Assembly: GCF_039540575.1 (NCBI RefSeq)
Contig: NZ_BAABFC010000014.1
Coordinates: forward strand, 1 to 64,000
Source: Pseudaeromonas paramecii
GTDB taxonomy: Bacteria; Pseudomonadota; Gammaproteobacteria; Enterobacterales; Aeromonadaceae
DNA: 64,000 nucleotides
Reading direction: 5' to 3'
The position numbers and the translations under genes were made by a program. The notes beneath the pieces are model-generated. The model worked only from the letters and a program-made list of their open reading frames with translations, had not been told where the DNA came from and did not search any database. Positions 1-8,672 of the stretch are shown here, in pieces. Position 1 is the first letter of the stretch. Each line of letters starts with the position of its first letter.

Positions 1-155
1 ATGCCGCACCATTCCCTGGCTGCGGACATGGGCTTATGCAACTGGAGCGGCATTAGGATCAGCTATTTAGGCCGTCCCCCACCAAGTTCGAAAAACAACC
101 AGACGCGAACACCTCATCAGCCGAAGCCAGATAGCGTTTTTTCCGATATCAGATC

Positions 156-184
156 TTGTGACAGCCATCATGCAGGGTTAACAT
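156..184 (+). promoter_or_regulatory. Putative sigma-70 promoter of the iron operon
   Basis: TTGTGA (156-161) and TAACAT (179-184) are 17 bases apart, each matching four of six consensus positions. Initiation would fall near 191, just before the Fur-like hexamers. The stretch 1-155 shows no other recognisable gene or site. Confidence 0.4.
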
Positions 185-193
185 TGATTTATT

Positions 194-223
194 GATAACC
201 ATTTGCATTAGTATTCTGATTAT
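194..223 (+). promoter_or_regulatory. Fur-like hexamer array
   Basis: Five consecutive hexamers of the form nATnnn are present: GATAAC, CATTTG, CATTAG, TATTCT and GATTAT. Fur operators can be described as arrays of GATAAT-like hexamers. The array covers the expected start of transcription and runs into the ATG of the FTR1 gene, where a bound iron-Fur complex would repress. The first 19 bases match the 19-mer consensus at about 12 positions, so this is a plausible but not strong site. Confidence 0.45.
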
Positions 224-2123
224 GAGCCGTCGTCCTCTGCTTCTGTTGTTGTCCCTGCTGGCGTTGTGGCTGGCCTTGCCGCTGCGGGCGGCGGACACCC
301 ACTATCAGGCCTGGGTACAGGATATCAAGCAACGGCTGGACCAGGCGCTGGCCAGCTACGCCCAAGGGGATAGCCAGACGGCCCGCAAGACGGTGCAGCT
401 GGCTTACTTCGAGGTGTTCGAGAACCTGGAAGGCCCCATCCGCATCAATCTCTCCGCCCAGCGCAGCTACGAGATGGAATCCCAGTTCACCGCCCTGCGC
501 CAGCTGATGGGCAGCGATACGCCGCTGCCCCAGGTGCAGCAACAGGTTGCCGCCTTCAAGCAGGAGCTGACCGATGTGCTGCCGCAGCTGGAAGGGGGCC
601 ATACCCTGACGGCGCAGCAGTCCCACGACGGCTACGATGCCAAGGTCGCCCCCTACTGGCAGCAGCAGTTCCAGATCACCGATGACACCCTGGCCCAGGC
701 GCTGCAGCTCTATCAACAAGGGGACTTTGCCCTGGCCAGTGCCACTGTGCAGCAGGCCCAGTACCGCGGTTTCAAGAACAGCGAGCTGGAGACCCAGCTG
801 CGCCTGAGTGTCTCGGCCAAGGCCGCCGCCGACATCAACGCCCAGTTCAGCCGCCTCATCAGCCTGGCCGGTCAACCGGATCAGCTCAATGAGCTGGCCT
901 ATCAGGTGACGACCCTGCTGCAGGATCTGGGGGATCAGCTGCCCAACCTGCCGCTGCCGGCAGATCAGCAAGCGCCAGCCGAACAACAGGCCAGTGCCGC
1001 TGCGCCCCAGCAGGACTGGGCCCAGGTGCGCCAGCAGATTGACCAGGCCGTGACCGCCGCCTTGGTGCAATACCAAGACGGCCAACCTGACGAAGCCATG
1101 CTGGCGGTGCAGGACGCCTATTTCGATCTGTTCGAGGCCAGCGGCATGGAGAATCGCCTGGGGGCCGCAGACAGCGCCTTCAAGGCCCAGGTGGAAGGCC
1201 ATTTCACCCGCTTGGTCAGCCAGATGAAGGCAGGTCAGCCTCAGTCCGCCCTGCAGCAAACCCATGCGACCTTGCTGGCGGATCTGCAACTGGGGGTGGA
1301 TCGCCTGCAACAGGGCAGCAGCAGTCACTGGGGCCTGTTCATCACCAGCCTGCTGATCCTGCTGCGAGAAGGGCTGGAGGCACTGCTCATCGTCGCCGCC
1401 ATCATCGCCTACCTCATCAAGAACGATCAGGCCGATAAGCTGCCGGTGATCCGCCAGTCGGTCTGGATGGCACTGCTGGCCAGCCTGGTGACCGCCGCCC
1501 TGTTCCAGTGGCTGTTTGCCGGATCCGGCGCCAGCCGGGAGCTGCTGGAAGGCATCACCATGCTGATCGCTGTCGTCATGCTGTTTGGCATGAGCTACTG
1601 GCTGCTCTCCAAGGTGGAGGCCGCCCACTGGAAGGCCTACCTGCAGGGGCGCATCAACCACTCCCTGAACAAGGGCTCCCTGTGGGGGCTCTGGCTCACC
1701 AGCTTCCTCGCCGTCTACCGGGAAGGCGCCGAGACCGTGCTCTTCTATTACGCCCTGCTGGCGGAGGCCAAGGAGCCCGTGGCGGTGTCAGCCGTGCTGG
1801 TGGGCATGCTGGTGGGCGCCCTGGCCCTGGCGATTATCTACCTGCTGATGCGCTACAGCGTGGTACGTCTGCCCTTGAAGCCCTTCTTCATCTTCACCGG
1901 CAGCTTCATGTACCTGATGGCGTTCGTGTTCGCCGGGAAAGGGGTGCTGGAGCTCATCGAAGGCAAGCTGTTCCAGCCCAGCCTGTTGCCCGGGGTGCCG
2001 GAGCTGAGCTGGCTGGGCATCTATCCCTACGCCGAGACCCTGCTGCCCCAGGCCATCCTGCTGCTGGCCGCTCTGTTCGCCCTCTGGCGCCTCAAGCAGA
2101 CCAGGGCCCTGGTGGCCGCCTGA
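222..2123 (+). CDS. fetM: FTR1-family iron permease with long periplasmic N-terminal region (FetM-like)
   Basis: This is the inner-membrane iron permease of a FetMP-type uptake system. The 633-residue product has a signal-like hydrophobic N terminus (residues 4-22), then about 340 residues holding three diverged helical modules (near 30-95, 145-215 and 265-335; the first and third share an AYFxxFE signature). The FTR1 membrane domain follows, with two REXXE-type iron motifs, LREGLEALL and YREGAETVL, in different transmembrane helices. The long N-terminal region sets it apart from short EfeU-type permeases. The ATG at 222 is chosen because it starts a normal signal peptide; an upstream TTG at 192 would add ten residues. 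No good ribosome binding site precedes 222. It is first in the operon and is followed after 35 bases by the P19 partner. The symbol follows the E. coli FetM/FetP system. Confidence 0.9.
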   Translation: MSRRPLLLLLSLLALWLALPLRAADTHYQAWVQDIKQRLDQALASYAQGDSQTARKTVQLAYFEVFENLEGPIRINLSAQRSYEMESQFTALRQLMGSDTPLPQVQQQVAAFKQELTDVLPQLEGGHTLTAQQSHDGYDAKVAPYWQQQFQITDDTLAQALQLYQQGDFALASATVQQAQYRGFKNSELETQLRLSVSAKAAADINAQFSRLISLAGQPDQLNELAYQVTTLLQDLGDQLPNLPLPADQQAPAEQQASAAAPQQDWAQVRQQIDQAVTAALVQYQDGQPDEAMLAVQDAYFDLFEASGMENRLGAADSAFKAQVEGHFTRLVSQMKAGQPQSALQQTHATLLADLQLGVDRLQQGSSSHWGLFITSLLILLREGLEALLIVAAIIAYLIKNDQADKLPVIRQSVWMALLASLVTAALFQWLFAGSGASRELLEGITMLIAVVMLFGMSYWLLSKVEAAHWKAYLQGRINHSLNKGSLWGLWLTSFLAVYREGAETVLFYYALLAEAKEPVAVSAVLVGMLVGALALAIIYLLMRYSVVRLPLKPFFIFTGSFMYLMAFVFAGKGVLELIEGKLFQPSLLPGVPELSWLGIYPYAETLLPQAILLLAALFALWRLKQTRALVAA

Positions 2124-2158
2124 TTTTTGACTTACTCACTGACATAAGGAAATTGCCC

Positions 2159-2677
2159 ATGAAAAACCGCGCCCTCCTCGCCCTGCTGTGCACCGGCATC
2201 CTGACCGCCCCGGCGGCCATGGCCTTCGAAGAACATCCGGCCGGTGAGCCGGTCACCCTGAACAGCATGGAGCTGGCCGCCGTCTACCTGCAGCCCATCG
2301 ACATGGAACCCCGCGGCATGGGGCTGCCTGCCGCCCAGGCCGACATTCACCTGGAAGCCGATATCCATGCGGTGGAAGGTAACCCCAACGGCTTCGGCGC
2401 CGGTGAGTGGATCCCCTATCTGACCATCAGCTACACCCTGACCAACAAGGACACCGGCAAGACCCAGACCGGCACCTTCATGCCCATGGTGGCCGGTGAT
2501 GGCCCCCACTATGGCGCCAACATCAAGATGATGGGGGTGGGTAACTATCAGGTGACCTACCGCATCGAGCCGCCGTCAAAGGCCGGTCTGCACCGCCATA
2601 CCGACGCCGAGACCGGTGTCGGCCGCTGGTGGAAGCCGTTTGAAGTCAGCTACGACTTCAAGTACGCCGGCCTGTAA
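2159..2677 (+). CDS. fetP: P19/FetP periplasmic iron-binding protein
   Basis: A 172-residue exported protein with a signal peptide ending AMA (residue 20), of the P19/Tp34 family. These dimeric periplasmic proteins bind copper and iron through conserved His and Met residues and pass iron to the FTR1 permease. The expected features are visible: EEHPAGEPV after the signal peptide, DMEPRGMG, LEADIHA, and HRHTDAETGVGRWW near the C terminus. Length and placement directly after the permease match E. coli fetM-fetP and Campylobacter cj1658-cj1659. A TAAGGA ribosome binding site lies 8 bases before the ATG. Confidence 0.93.
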   Translation: MKNRALLALLCTGILTAPAAMAFEEHPAGEPVTLNSMELAAVYLQPIDMEPRGMGLPAAQADIHLEADIHAVEGNPNGFGAGEWIPYLTISYTLTNKDTGKTQTGTFMPMVAGDGPHYGANIKMMGVGNYQVTYRIEPPSKAGLHRHTDAETGVGRWWKPFEVSYDFKYAGL

Positions 2678-2702
2678 GACCGAGATAGGCTGACCAGCAC
2701 CC

Positions 2703-4082
2703 ATGAGCTACTTCTTCTTTGCTGTCTTGTTGGTCGGCCTGTACCCGGCCCTCTGGTTGGCCCTGACGCCAGCCCCACGTCTGCCGGCCCGCCTTGGGCC
2801 GGCCTGGTTGCTGGGCCTGCTGGCCGGGGCTCTGCTGGGTAGCCAGTTTCCGGCCGGACAATGGCCGCTGCTGGCCCTGCACCTGACGGGGCTCATGCTG
2901 CCCCTGCTCTATCTGTTGCTGCAGTGGCGCGCCCCCGGGCGCGGCCTGCTGCCCTTTGCCCTGCTGCTGGCCGCCCTGGCCGGCCTGTGGTTTGTGCGGG
3001 ATCCCCGCATCCAGAATTTCACCGCCACCGCCGTGGTCAACTCCAGTTTGCTGCTGAACCTGGGCGCCCTGCTGGGCGGCCTGCTCATCACAGGCCTGCT
3101 GGCCTGGTGTGCCCGCGCCCTGGTGACGGCCCTGCCGGGCCTGCGCTGGCCGCTGCTGGGACTGCTGCTGGCCGGCTACCTGCTGCCCCTCTCCGGTGCC
3201 TTGCTGCTTAGCCTCATCAAGCTGCAGATCCTGCCCATGCAGGGCAGCCTGCTGAGCTACATCGCCAAGAGCATGGATCTGAGCGAACGACTGCCCTACT
3301 GGGCCTTGTTGCTGCTGGCCGCCCTGGCCCTGGCCGCCCTGCGCCTGTGGTGGTGGCCCCGTCGTCAGGCCCTCGGCCTCAGTGCCCCGGGCAACGACAG
3401 ACGCAAGGCCCTGGCCGCCAGCCGTCAGGCCCGCCGCTGGTGTGTCGGCCTGCTGGCCCTGCTGCCCCTGGCTCTGCTGCCCGCCCTCTACTGGCACCTG
3501 GTGGCCTCCCAGCCGCCGGGTCTCTCCGCCGCCCAGCCGGTAGCGCTGAATGCCCAGGATGAGGTCCGCATCCCGGTGAGCCAGGTGCGCGATGGCAACC
3601 TGCACCGCTTCGCCTGGGTCAACGACGAAGGCAAGGTGATCCGTTTCTTCGTCATCAACCGTTATCCGGATCAACTCAAGCTGGGGGTGGTGTTCGACGC
3701 CTGCCTGTTGTGCGGCGATCAGGGCTATGTGCAGGAAGGCAACCAGGTGATCTGTGTCGCCTGCGGCGTGCATATCTTCATTCCCTCCATCGGCAAGGCC
3801 GGTGGCTGTAACCCCGTGCCCATCGAGGGCTGGCGCCTGGAGGGAGAAGGCGCCGCCGAGGCCCTGGTGCTGCCGGCCAGCGCACTGCAGCCGGGCGCCA
3901 CCCTGTTCAGTGCCGTGGTGGCCCGCCAGGTGACGGATCCCGTCAGCGGCGAGACCCTCTCCAACCTGGACGCGCCCCACCGCACCACTGTGGGGGATCA
4001 CACCTACTTCTTCACCCAGCAGGCGCACCTGGATGCCTTCGAGGCAGATCCGGCCGCCTACCTCAAGCAGGAGGCACCCTGA
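2703..4082 (+). CDS. FtrD-like (DUF2318) Fe-S membrane protein
   Basis: A 459-residue membrane protein with about eight hydrophobic segments in residues 1-270 and a periplasmic C-terminal domain. That domain has paired cysteines (DACLLCGDQGY, then VICVACGVHIF) followed by GGCNPVPI, the DUF2318/FtrD signature expected to hold an iron-sulfur cluster or heme-linked redox centre. The last 50 residues (VTDPVSGETL ... YFFTQQAHLDAFEADP) look like a YHS metal-binding domain. FtrD-type proteins probably pass electrons across the membrane to the P19/FTR1 couple. The stop codon overlaps the next start by one base (TGATG). It corresponds to Campylobacter cj1660. Confidence 0.85.
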   Translation: MSYFFFAVLLVGLYPALWLALTPAPRLPARLGPAWLLGLLAGALLGSQFPAGQWPLLALHLTGLMLPLLYLLLQWRAPGRGLLPFALLLAALAGLWFVRDPRIQNFTATAVVNSSLLLNLGALLGGLLITGLLAWCARALVTALPGLRWPLLGLLLAGYLLPLSGALLLSLIKLQILPMQGSLLSYIAKSMDLSERLPYWALLLLAALALAALRLWWWPRRQALGLSAPGNDRRKALAASRQARRWCVGLLALLPLALLPALYWHLVASQPPGLSAAQPVALNAQDEVRIPVSQVRDGNLHRFAWVNDEGKVIRFFVINRYPDQLKLGVVFDACLLCGDQGYVQEGNQVICVACGVHIFIPSIGKAGGCNPVPIEGWRLEGEGAAEALVLPASALQPGATLFSAVVARQVTDPVSGETLSNLDAPHRTTVGDHTYFFTQQAHLDAFEADPAAYLKQEAP

Positions 4083-5359
4083 TGCTCGGTCGTCTGATCC
4101 TGCAATCCTGGCGCCGGCAACACAGACGGCGCCTGCTGGCGGTCATCACCATCTTTCTGGCGGCCACCCTGGTCTCGGCCCTGCTGGCGGTGTCATTGGA
4201 TATCGGCGACAAGATGGCCCGGGAGCTCAAGAGCTACGGCGCCAACATACTGATCGAGCCGGCCAGCCGCAGCCTGCTGCCCCAGCTGCTGGGGGAGTCG
4301 GTTACCGTCAGCCTGGCCAACCAGGACGCCCTGGATGAACGGGAGCTGCCCAACATCAAGGACATCTTCTGGCGCAACAACATCATGGGCTTCGCCCCCG
4401 AGCTGGACGGCGAGCTGATCTGGCAAGGCCAGCGGCTGCCGGTGCTGGGCACCTTCTTCGACCAGCCCATCGCCGTGCCGGACGAGCCGGACTACCACAC
4501 GGGTCAGCGCAGCATCAGCCCCTATTGGCAGGTGCAGGGCGCCTGGCCGCAGGATGCCCAGCCCCAGCTGCTGGCGGGCCAGGCCCTGGCCAGCCGGCTG
4601 CACTGGCAGGTCGGCGAACAGCTGACCCTGGCCGGCCCCGCCGGCAGTCACGCCTTCACCCTGGTGGGCCTGCTGCACAGCGGCGGCAAGGAGGATGAAC
4701 AGCTGCTGCTGCCCCTGGCCTTCGCCCAGCAGCTGCTGGGCCGCCCCCAACAGGTGGATCGGGTGCGAGTCTCCGCCCTGACGGTGCCGGAGAACAGCCT
4801 GTCCCGCAAGGCACGGGAGGACATGGACGCCCTGAGTGCCGAAGAGTATGACCTCTGGTACTGCACCGCCTACGTCTCCTCCATCGCCCATCAGCTGGAA
4901 GACGCCCTGTCCGGCAGCGCCGTGCGGCCCATCTGGCAGGTGGCCGCCTCCGAAGGCGTGGTGATCCAGAAGATCCAGCTGCTGCTGGCGGTGGTGACCC
5001 TGGTGGCCCTGCTGGCCGCCGCCATGGGCATCGCCTCCCTGATGACCAGCAACCTGCTGGAGCGGGCCAAGGAGATCGGCCTGATGAAGGCCCTGGGCGC
5101 CGAGCTGTGGCAGATCGGCCTGCTGTTTTATGCCGAGGCGGCCCTGTGCGGCCTGTTGGGCGGCCTGCTGGGCTGTCTGGCGGGCAGCGGCTGCGCCTGG
5201 CTCATAGGCCAGAGCCTGTTCGGCACCCCCCTCGCCTTCAACCTCATCGTCGTGCCCGTGGTGGTGCTGCTCTCCATGGTCATCGCCCTGCTGGGCACCT
5301 GGTTCCCGGCGCGGCAGATCGCCCGCCTCTATCCGGTGGAGGTGCTGCATGGCCGCTAG
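4082..5359 (+). CDS. ABC transporter permease, MacB/FtsX type (first of pair)
   Basis: A 425-residue permease with the MacB topology: one N-terminal membrane helix (residues about 17-40), a large periplasmic domain, and three C-terminal helices. The FtsX-like segment LLERAKEIGLMKALGAE precedes the second helix. It pairs with the next permease and with the ATPase two genes down. In iron loci of this type the ABC unit is thought to act with P19 and FTR1 rather than import iron on its own. It overlaps the DUF2318 gene by one base and the next permease by 11 bases, indicating translational coupling. Confidence 0.85.
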   Translation: MLGRLILQSWRRQHRRRLLAVITIFLAATLVSALLAVSLDIGDKMARELKSYGANILIEPASRSLLPQLLGESVTVSLANQDALDERELPNIKDIFWRNNIMGFAPELDGELIWQGQRLPVLGTFFDQPIAVPDEPDYHTGQRSISPYWQVQGAWPQDAQPQLLAGQALASRLHWQVGEQLTLAGPAGSHAFTLVGLLHSGGKEDEQLLLPLAFAQQLLGRPQQVDRVRVSALTVPENSLSRKAREDMDALSAEEYDLWYCTAYVSSIAHQLEDALSGSAVRPIWQVAASEGVVIQKIQLLLAVVTLVALLAAAMGIASLMTSNLLERAKEIGLMKALGAELWQIGLLFYAEAALCGLLGGLLGCLAGSGCAWLIGQSLFGTPLAFNLIVVPVVVLLSMVIALLGTWFPARQIARLYPVEVLHGR

Positions 5360-6479
5360 CCATCCCCTGTTCTGGCGCCTGGTCAGCCGCGCCCTCTGGA
5401 CCCGGCGCTCCCGCATGTTGGTGATGTTCCTGGCCCTCTGGGTGGGGGCCGTGATCATCTGTGCCCTGGGGGCCATCTACCTGGATATCGACGCCAAGAT
5501 GAGTCGGGAGCTGCGTACCTTCGGCGCCAACCTCTACGTGGGTCCCCAGGCCGGTCGGGTACTGGATGAACCCAGCTGGCAGGCCCTGGATCAGGCACTG
5601 CCCCCCGCCAGCCGGCTGGCGGCCGGCGGCTTTGTCTACGGCATGGCCCGGCTGCAGCAGGAGTCCGTGATGCTGATGGGCGCCAACCTGGAGTCCATGG
5701 CGGATCTGGCCCCCTACTGGCAGATCCAGGGGGAACGGCTGGCGGTGAGTTTCGACGAGCGCCACGCCATGCTGGGCAAGAAGCTGGCCCAGCGGCTGGA
5801 GCTCAAGCCCGGGGATACCGTCACCCTGGTGAAGGGCAGCCAGCGCCAGGATCTGGTGATCAAGGGCATCGTCGAGTCCGGCGACAGCACCGACTACTAC
5901 CTGATCGTCAACCTGGCCTTGGCCCAGCGCTGGCTGGACAGCCCCCATCGCCTGAGCCACGGCCTGCTGAGCCTGGATAACCAGCAAGGCCAAGTGGAAT
6001 CCATCGCCGCCCGGTTGCAACAACAGTTCCCGGCACTGGAGGTGCGGCCCATCCGCAAGGTGTCCGCCAACGAGGGGGCCGTGCTGTTCAAGATCCAGGG
6101 GCTGATGGGCCTCATCTGCGTGGTGATACTGCTGCTCTCCACCCTGTGCGTGAACACCACCCTGATGGCCCTCATCGGCGAACGGGCCCGGGAGTTCGCC
6201 CTGCAAAAGGCCCTGGGAGCCAGCCGTCAGGCGATACTGCGCCAGATCCTGGCCGAGACCCTGCTGGTGGCCGCGGTGGCGGCCCTGGCCGGCCTGCTGG
6301 GCGGCGCCCTGCTGGCGCAGCTGCTGGGCCAGACGGTGTTTTCATCCAGCATTGGCCTGCGCTGGCCCGTGCTGCCCCTGACCCTGGGCATCAGCCTGCT
6401 GGTGGCCGCCCTGGCCACCGTCATGCCGGTGCGGCGCGCCCTGGCCCTGGAACCCGCCCGGGTCCTCAAAGGAGAATAA
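5349..6479 (+). CDS. ABC transporter permease, MacB/FtsX type (second of pair)
   Basis: A 376-residue MacB/FtsX-type permease, paralogous to its upstream neighbour; compare KMSRELRTFGANLYV here with KMARELKSYGANILI there. It has one N-terminal helix, a periplasmic domain and a three-helix C-terminal block with ERAREFALQKALGASR, the motif that contacts the ATPase. The ATG at 5349 lies inside the previous gene (11-base overlap). One base separates its stop from the GTG of the ATPase. The two permeases probably form a heterodimer. Confidence 0.85.
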   Translation: MAASHPLFWRLVSRALWTRRSRMLVMFLALWVGAVIICALGAIYLDIDAKMSRELRTFGANLYVGPQAGRVLDEPSWQALDQALPPASRLAAGGFVYGMARLQQESVMLMGANLESMADLAPYWQIQGERLAVSFDERHAMLGKKLAQRLELKPGDTVTLVKGSQRQDLVIKGIVESGDSTDYYLIVNLALAQRWLDSPHRLSHGLLSLDNQQGQVESIAARLQQQFPALEVRPIRKVSANEGAVLFKIQGLMGLICVVILLLSTLCVNTTLMALIGERAREFALQKALGASRQAILRQILAETLLVAAVAALAGLLGGALLAQLLGQTVFSSSIGLRWPVLPLTLGISLLVAALATVMPVRRALALEPARVLKGE

Positions 6480-6480
6480 C

Positions 6481-7161
6481 GTGAGCCTGGTAATCGAAAC
6501 CCGCCAACTGAGCAAACACTTCGGCAAGGTGACGGCTCTGGACGGCATCAATCTGCAGATCCGGCAGGGGGAGTTTGTCGCCATCATGGGGGCCTCCGGC
6601 TCCGGCAAGTCCACCCTGATGAACCTGCTCACCTGCATGGACACCCTGAGCGACGGCCAGTTGCTGCTGGGGGGCGTGGACGCCAGCTCCTTCGACGAGG
6701 ATCAGCGCCGCCGCTTTCGCGCCGACCGCATGGGCCTGGTGTTCCAGCAGTTTCACCTCATCCCCTACCTGAGCGCCTTGGAGAACGTCATGCTGGCCCA
6801 GCACTACCACAGCGTGGTGGACGAGGCCGCGGCACGGGCCGTGCTGGCCCAGGTGGGGCTGGAGCACCGCATGGATCACCTGCCGCGGCAGCTCTCCGGC
6901 GGCGAGCAGCAGCGGGTGTGCATCGCCCGTGCCCTGGTGAACGCCCCCGAGATACTGTTTGCCGACGAACCCACCGGCAACCTGGACGAGCAGAACGAGC
7001 AGCTGGTGCTGGGGCTGTTGCAGCAATTGCACCGTGCCGGCCACACCATCGTCATGGTGACCCACAATCCCGAGCTGGGGGCCATGGCCGATCGGGTCAT
7101 CCGGTTGCAGCACGGTCATCTGGTACAGGAGGAGGTGGCCTATGCGCCCGTGGTGGCTTAA
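6481..7161 (+). CDS. ABC transporter ATP-binding protein (MacB/LolD class)
   Basis: A 226-residue ATPase with all catalytic motifs: Walker A GASGSGKST, Q-loop region LVFQQFHLIPYL, signature LSGGEQQR, and Walker B ILFADEPTGNLD. The sequence is closest in style to the MacB/LolD/FtsE class, which fits the two MacB-type permeases just upstream. It starts with GTG one base after the second permease and overlaps the following thioredoxin-like gene by 20 bases. It should power the membrane complex of the iron locus. Confidence 0.92.
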   Translation: MSLVIETRQLSKHFGKVTALDGINLQIRQGEFVAIMGASGSGKSTLMNLLTCMDTLSDGQLLLGGVDASSFDEDQRRRFRADRMGLVFQQFHLIPYLSALENVMLAQHYHSVVDEAAARAVLAQVGLEHRMDHLPRQLSGGEQQRVCIARALVNAPEILFADEPTGNLDEQNEQLVLGLLQQLHRAGHTIVMVTHNPELGAMADRVIRLQHGHLVQEEVAYAPVVA

Positions 7162-7651
7162 ATTAGCCGGTCTCTGCCTGCTGCTGCTCCTCAGCGCCTG
7201 TGGCGAGGCCCCCAGGCTGCAAGAGGGCGAAACCGCCCCGCCGCTGGGCGCCCTGACCCTGGACGATCAGCCGGTGGATCTGGCCCAATGGCGCGGCAAG
7301 TATGTCTATCTGGTGTTCTGGTCCGACAGCTGTGGCGGCTGCCTGCAGGAGCTGCCCGGTCTGGATGCCCTCTATCGCCAACACGGCGATCGCCTGGTGG
7401 TGGTGGGGGTGAACACGGATGCCGATGTGGCACGCATTCGCCAACTGCAGGCGCAGCTGGAGCTGCACTTCCCGCTGGTGCGGGATCAGCTGGGCATCAG
7501 CAGCGAACGCTATGAGCTGCAGGGTACCCCCTCGGCCTACCTGCTGGACCCGGAAGGACGTCTGCTGCGTCGTCAGGTGGGCGCCCAGGGCCATCACAGC
7601 CTGGCGACCCTGTTGCAACCCTATCTCAGCTTACCGGAGGGAACCGGATGA
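7142..7651 (+). CDS. TlpA-like thioredoxin-fold lipoprotein
   Basis: A 169-residue lipoprotein with a signal sequence ending in lipobox LLSAC (Cys about 20), followed by an AhpC/TSA-thioredoxin fold. The active site is DSCGGCLQEL (CxxC), and the cis-proline loop appears as GTPSAYLLD. It probably acts in the periplasm as a thiol-disulfide or electron-transfer partner of the Fe-S membrane protein. Campylobacter and E. coli FetMP loci also end with thioredoxin-like genes. It overlaps the ATPase by 20 bases and the next gene by four (ATGA). Confidence 0.87.
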   Translation: MRPWWLKLAGLCLLLLLSACGEAPRLQEGETAPPLGALTLDDQPVDLAQWRGKYVYLVFWSDSCGGCLQELPGLDALYRQHGDRLVVVGVNTDADVARIRQLQAQLELHFPLVRDQLGISSERYELQGTPSAYLLDPEGRLLRRQVGAQGHHSLATLLQPYLSLPEGTG

Positions 7652-8121
7652 AAATCAAGAAGCGCCACCTGGCGGGCCTCGTCGGCCTGACGCTGCTGGG
7701 CCTGCTGGCCCTGGGAACCAACTGGCTGAACCAGGCCCCAGCCCAGACCCATGATGTGCTGGTGGATGCCATGACCTCTGCCACCCACCCCAGCAAGCTG
7801 AGCGAGCTGGAGCGGGCCATGCGGGACAAGGGGCAGGATCTGCCGTTTGTGGTGGTGGGCTGGATCACCGAGCTGGCCCCCGACAGCCAGGAAGAGGGCG
7901 ACCCGGTACAACACTTCCGGGTCAAGCTGCTCAACCACCAGCACCTGACCATTGCCCACCGCATCCAGGCCGGCAAGCCGACACCCAAGCTGGCCAAGGG
8001 CCAGGAGCTGCTGATCCGCGGGCGCTATTTCTGGACGCCCGAGGGCGGTGAACTGAGCCAGACCCACACGGGGGGCGGGGCCGACGGCTGGCTGCGCCAG
8101 GGGCACACCAACTATTTCTAG
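7648..8121 (+). CDS. Small exported protein, DUF3465-like, last gene of the iron operon
   Basis: A 157-residue protein with one N-terminal membrane helix or signal anchor (residues 8-26) and a small globular domain. The core (FVVVGWITELAPD ... HFRVKLLN ... LLIRGRYFWTPEGGELSQTHTGGGADGWL) resembles the OB-fold-like DUF3465 family; I base this on the GRYFW and HTHTGGGADGWL pattern and cannot verify it here. Function unknown. The four-base overlap with the thioredoxin gene and good ribosome binding site (GGAGG, 7636-7640) place it firmly in the operon. Confidence 0.7.
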   Translation: MKIKKRHLAGLVGLTLLGLLALGTNWLNQAPAQTHDVLVDAMTSATHPSKLSELERAMRDKGQDLPFVVVGWITELAPDSQEEGDPVQHFRVKLLNHQHLTIAHRIQAGKPTPKLAKGQELLIRGRYFWTPEGGELSQTHTGGGADGWLRQGHTNYF

Positions 8122-8176
8122 GGCAGACGGTCACCCCAGCCAGGCGAGGCCCCAAAAGCCTCCGACCGGCCATGCG

Positions 8177-8653
8177 TTACTCGTGGGCCTGGAGCCAGCG
8201 GCGCAGCAAACCGGCCAACTGCTGTTGTTCCTCCGGGCTCAGAGGAGCCAGCAGCTGCTGCTCGTTGGCCACATGGCGCGTCACCGCCTCGTCGGCCAGC
8301 CGCCGTCCCTCCACCGTGAGGGAGACCACCAGGCTGCGCCTGTCCTGGCTGGAGGGCGAACGCTGCACCCAGCCCTGGGCCTCCAGCTTGTCCAGCCGGG
8401 CCGTCATGGCCCCTGAGCTCAACATGGCCGACTGATATAGCTCGGTGGGGGTCAGGGGGCGGCCGGCGCGGCGCAGGGTGGCCAGCACATCAAAATCGGT
8501 GCGGGACAAGCCCAGCGCCTTGAACGGCTGCTCGATGGCCCGCTCGGCCAGGGCCGCCATGCGGGACAGGCGCCCCCAGACGGCCATGGGGCTGCAATCC
8601 AGATCCGGTCGCTCTCGGGCCCATTGGGCCAGGATCTGATCCACATGATCCAT
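8177..8653 (-). CDS. MarR-family transcriptional regulator
   Basis: A 158-residue MarR-type winged-helix dimer. The segment LSRTDFDVLATLRRAGRPLTPTEL is the first part of the DNA-binding domain, SSGAMTARLDKLEAQGWV the recognition helix, and QDRRSLVVSLTVEGR the wing with the family DRR motif. The ATG at 8653 follows a reverse-strand AGGGAGA. It is divergent from the EamA exporter gene, and the 101-base gap holds two matching inverted repeats, so it probably represses both itself and the exporter until a ligand binds. Ligand unknown. Confidence 0.93.
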   Translation of the reverse strand: MDHVDQILAQWARERPDLDCSPMAVWGRLSRMAALAERAIEQPFKALGLSRTDFDVLATLRRAGRPLTPTELYQSAMLSSGAMTARLDKLEAQGWVQRSPSSQDRRSLVVSLTVEGRRLADEAVTRHVANEQQLLAPLSPEEQQQLAGLLRRWLQAHE

Positions 8654-8672
8654 GTCAGTCTCTCCCTAAAAT

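Noticed and set aside
1..195. 64-codon open frame at the window edge
   Set aside because: Composition is unlike the neighbouring genes, it overlaps the promoter and Fur-like array, and no family is recognised.
2658..4028. 456-codon Gln-rich frame antisense to the DUF2318 gene
   Set aside because: Low-complexity Gln/Gly translation typical of antisense to a Leu-rich membrane protein.
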